From assembly GCA_905147135.1 (NCBI GenBank), contig LR990060.1, positions 7,456,001 through 7,520,000 of the forward strand: DNA of 64,000 nt, in the 5' to 3' direction. This DNA comes from Blastobasis lacticolella. Taxonomy: Eukaryota > Arthropoda > Insecta > Lepidoptera > Blastobasidae. The translations under genes were made by a program, and so were the position numbers. Shown here piece after piece: positions 61,471 through 64,000 of this stretch; positions within the stretch are counted from its first letter, which is position 1; the number at the start of each line of letters is the position of its first letter. Below the pieces are notes generated by a model, which was not told the DNA's origin, did no database searches, and was given only the letters and a program-made list of their open reading frames with translations.

Positions 61471-61904
61471 TTATTTATTTATTTGGAAAACCAACAGCAT
61501 ATTACATAACAATAGCTGCAACCATAACTACAGTGAGCCAATTATATGAAATCGTCATTAGGCAAACTGCATGAAAACTTAACCTAGGTCGACGCAGTTT
61601 TACAGTATCTACTGATCATTCTATTTAAACTCAATTGAAGCATTATTACGACCTCTTGCAGCCCTGAAAAAGCCCTGTAAAAGAGGCTGTTTCGCCTGGA
61701 ATTCGTTGGCGCTGATGGCACCGCAATAGGACGATAGCTCAATACAATTCAGTCTTAAAAATAGACCAGCTTGCAGCGCCATAGACCAGAAAATGGGCAG
61801 CAGCCATTTCTGTTGTCTTCTCATTACTGCGAACTGCCGAATGTGGAGGTTATGGAAAAACTTGCTGAACTAAAATACCATCATGAAGAAACACTTTCTC
61901 ACTT
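61471..61904. other. No gene accepted
   Basis: (TTTA)n then GGAAAACCAACAGCATATTA looks like an old LINE 3' end in reverse. A 67-codon minus-strand frame (61621..61824) is unrecognised. Confidence 0.35.
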
Positions 61905-62096
61905 AGCAAACCGCCTCAGTGCTTGTCTGCTAAATAAACGTACTACGTACGTACGTACTCGTATATTCAATACGGCTGTATGATTGATCAATTGTGAATT
62001 CATAGTGACGGTCGCATAGTACCAATCGCCACTCTTACGCACCTCAGTTGGAACCCTAACCCTGAGACCTCACAGTATTATTTCTGAATACGGGTG
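61905..62096 (+). repeat. Repeat H, single-unit copy
   Basis: CTCAGTGCTTGTCTGCTAAA, TGTATGATTGATCAA, CAGTTGGAACCC and GAGACCTCACAGTA in the same order as 58257..58539. Carries an ACGTACGTACGTAC microsatellite at 61940..61956. Confidence 0.65.
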
Positions 62097-62107
62097 TAAG
62101 GCCGGTC

Positions 62108-62225
62108 GTCACGCACAAACCCGTTTCCGCGGGACGCTGCGCAGGCGCAGCACCCGAGAGTCATTACGTCCACGCGCGGCACACGCGACTGCGTTGTAGC
62201 CACGCGTCTTCAGTGACGTCACAGT
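62108..62225. promoter_or_regulatory. CpG-rich block with NRF1- and CRE-type sites
   Basis: GCGCAGGCGC at 62139..62148 matches the NRF1 consensus exactly, and TGACGTCA at 62214..62221 is a palindromic CRE. CpG density is far above the flanks. This suits a TATA-less promoter. The DNA to the right (62228..62447, open frame with GHLCPGHLQPEAD) resembles a decayed repeat, so no gene can be attached to it. Confidence 0.35.
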
Positions 62226-63339
62226 CTCCTTTTTTTATTGCTTATGGAGGCAACCGAATGGATGGTCCAGCTGATGGGAAGCGGGCACCTTTGTCCAGGA
62301 CATCTGCAACCGGAAGCGGATGCAGTACCAGCCTTTGAGGTACCTAGAGACATGCCTTTTGAAGAACCCCGTGTTATACGAGTAGTTAACGCAAATAAAA
62401 GATTTCGGGACTTCGCTCATTCCACATCTTGCACGTGCGCAGTATAAATGGTTTCGTATGGCTTGTACCTATTATCTTTCAGTATAGTTTTATTCGTATT
62501 GGGATATTTAATGATATTTTTTGTTATAGTTTAGTGGAGGATATATAATCTACACATAGTATAAGTTAAAGTTGCTTTCCGCGTCTGTACCTATATATTT
62601 CCATTAAAATAATAGTATCGTATATGGGCTCTTTGCTGTACATCTCCCACCAGAGATGGCGACCAAGAGCCCAGCAAATAGGAAAAGGTACCCCTTCACA
62701 TAGCTTGTTAGTAGTAAAAAATAAATCTGCACACTAAACTCAATCACAAACATATCTCTACAATTACTTACGATTTCACGAAATGCTCATTTCTGGAAGG
62801 ACAGGAAACAAATTCGACCTCATTAGACAGATGCTTGGGTACGTGTACCAATTCATGTCGAACTTAGATCTGTACAGTATTCGCCACAACTGTATCACAC
62901 AAAGGAATCCCTTTATAGGACGTTGTACTTCATAAATGGCTTGGCTTAACCCTTTCGTGGTCGGCTGTACAGCTCGCCGCATTTACGATCTGGGCGCAGG
63001 CATTATGTCAAATTCGGAACAATTATGTCGGTACAAATTGCTATGGCAATTTATTACTGCGGGTGGTGCCTGCGGATGTGTTACTGCACTCGTTCGGTTC
63101 GTGAGCCTTTTTGTTGGGAACTGGACAGTTTCTTGGGGCTTTTGTGTGGTGTAATGCGAGGTTGGGTACGCTTGTGTGGCGGGGTAAGGAAGTGTTAGTA
63201 AAACAATTCATCATTCAGGCAGTCTTTCTTGGATAGTAAATTGATTCCAAAACATGAAGAAGATGAAGACGTATTTTATGTCAAAGAGACGTATTTCGTG
63301 ATTATTTATTTAGTATGCTAGTCACACAAAGGGGGGAGG
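62226..63339. other. No gene accepted
   Basis: 62552..62600 carries GTTGCTTTCCGCGTCTGTAC, a fragment of the Helitron-like family. The rest is unassigned. Confidence 0.4.
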
Positions 63340-63602
63340 GAGGTAGTCGAATGGTTAAGGTATCCAACTCGTAAGCTAAAGGTACCGGGTACGAATTCCA
63401 CTCCGACCACGTACCAATGCCTCATATGAAGTTATGTTTAATGCTCACCGATGCTCTTGCGGTGAGGGAACAGATCGTGATGGATACTGCATACTCAGGC
63501 GACTGAATGTGCAGCCATGATCCAATGTGGTCCCCTGGTAGCAGGGTCACGGAGGTCAGATGGCAGCCGTTTCACTGTAATTATCTGATCTGCCAAATCT
63601 TG
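63340..63602 (+). mobile_element. SINE-A, tail missing
   Basis: GGTAGTCGAATGGTTAAGG, GGTACGAATTCCACTCCG, CAGGCGACTGAATGTGCAGC, GGAGGTCAGATGGCAGCCG and CTGCCAAATCTTG. A SINE-B follows after 20 bp. Confidence 0.9.
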
Positions 63603-63621
63603 AACGACCTGAGTCTGAACT

Positions 63622-63869
63622 TTGACGACCTGAGTGGTTCAGTGGTCAACATGCCTGCCACGCAAGAGGTCCCGGGTTCGATTCCCGGCCGGGCATAAAT
63701 TGAAATGATGAATTTTAATTTCTGTTACGGGTCTGGGTGTTCTATGTATAATAAGTATGTATTTAAAAAAAGTATATAAGTAGTTTATCAGTTACCTAGC
63801 ACCCATAACACAAGCTTTGACTACTTTGCGCGGCGGTTTGGCTAGATGGCGCTGTGTGAATTTGTCAAC
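63622..63869 (+). mobile_element. SINE-B, full-length
   Basis: TTGACGACCTGAGTGGTTCA, AGAGGTCCCGGGTTCGATTC, CCGGCCGGGCATAAATTG and AGATGGCGCTGTGTGAATTT. It carries an extra CGCGGCGGTTTG near its 3' end. The first 11 bases of the head also occur 20 bp upstream at 63604..63614. Confidence 0.95.
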
Positions 63870-63890
63870 GATTATTATTTATTATTGAAT

Positions 63891-63956
63891 CATGATCAAG
63901 CCAGACCCCGGGCCCTCACGCGCGAGAGCACAACTTGGACATTAACCCCAAGATGA
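63891..63956 (+). mobile_element. SINE-A tail fragment
   Basis: CATGATCAAGCCAGACCCCG, GGCCCTCACGCGCGAGAGCA and GACATTAACCCCAAGATGA. Confidence 0.85.
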
Positions 63957-64000
63957 GTATTTATTCTAGTCACAACTGTTTCTTCCCTTACTTCTAAATT

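Noticed and set aside
63660..63700. tRNA-Gly gene
   Set aside because: The A/B-box sequence is the head of SINE-B; the 5' half lacks a proper acceptor stem and it continues into the SINE body. The same applies to the other SINE-A and SINE-B heads.

Overview
This window looks like nuclear genomic DNA from a moth or butterfly (Lepidoptera). It is AT-rich and almost free of long open reading frames. It is packed with short interspersed repeats: tRNA-derived SINEs with (GAT)n tails, 3' ends of non-LTR retrotransposons (LINEs), Helitron-like ends terminating in CTAG, small inverted-repeat elements, and one mariner relic. The one host exon I can name is insect-type. No bacterial or viral gene organisation is present.

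Left edge (1-2100). On the minus strand, 901..1121 is an internal exon of the paired-box gene Pox neuro. It covers the N-terminal part of the paired domain and has clean splice sites. The rest of the gene lies left of the window, and its first exon lies somewhere to the right and was not found. A short duplication just downstream carries a second copy of the exon end plus splice donor. A ~104-bp direct repeat (64..167 and 377..479) also lies here.

10-15 kb. This is the most gene-like part after Pox neuro, and the best candidate for something undescribed. Two plus-strand gene fragments sit in tandem. Each has a 106-nt exon followed, after a phase-1 intron, by a terminal exon with a stop codon (11133..11238 + 12265..12476; 14131..14236 + 14781..14935). 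The encoded proteins are clearly paralogous, with conserved cysteines, a shared NYD at the splice junction, and a shared MWC..M.PV block near the C-terminus. I do not recognise the family. Upstream exons were not found, and the second copy lacks an AG acceptor at the equivalent position.

Rest of the window (15-64 kb). I find no further gene that I can support. SINE-A (15 copies or fragments) has a tRNA-like head and a tail like that of a LINE also present here. SINE-B (11 copies or fragments) has a head close to tRNA-Gly(GCC). There are many C-terminal fragments of reverse transcriptase ORFs from several LINE lineages, and several elements inserted inside other elements. Inverted-repeat structures include two MITE copies facing each other at 48.3-49.1 kb and three near-perfect 22-27 bp palindromes with tiny loops that look like template-switch mutations. 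GC/CpG-rich blocks near 7.9 kb, 32.4 kb, 45.5 kb and 62.1 kb may be promoters or old transposon parts. All assignments rest on reading the sequence; no database search was possible.
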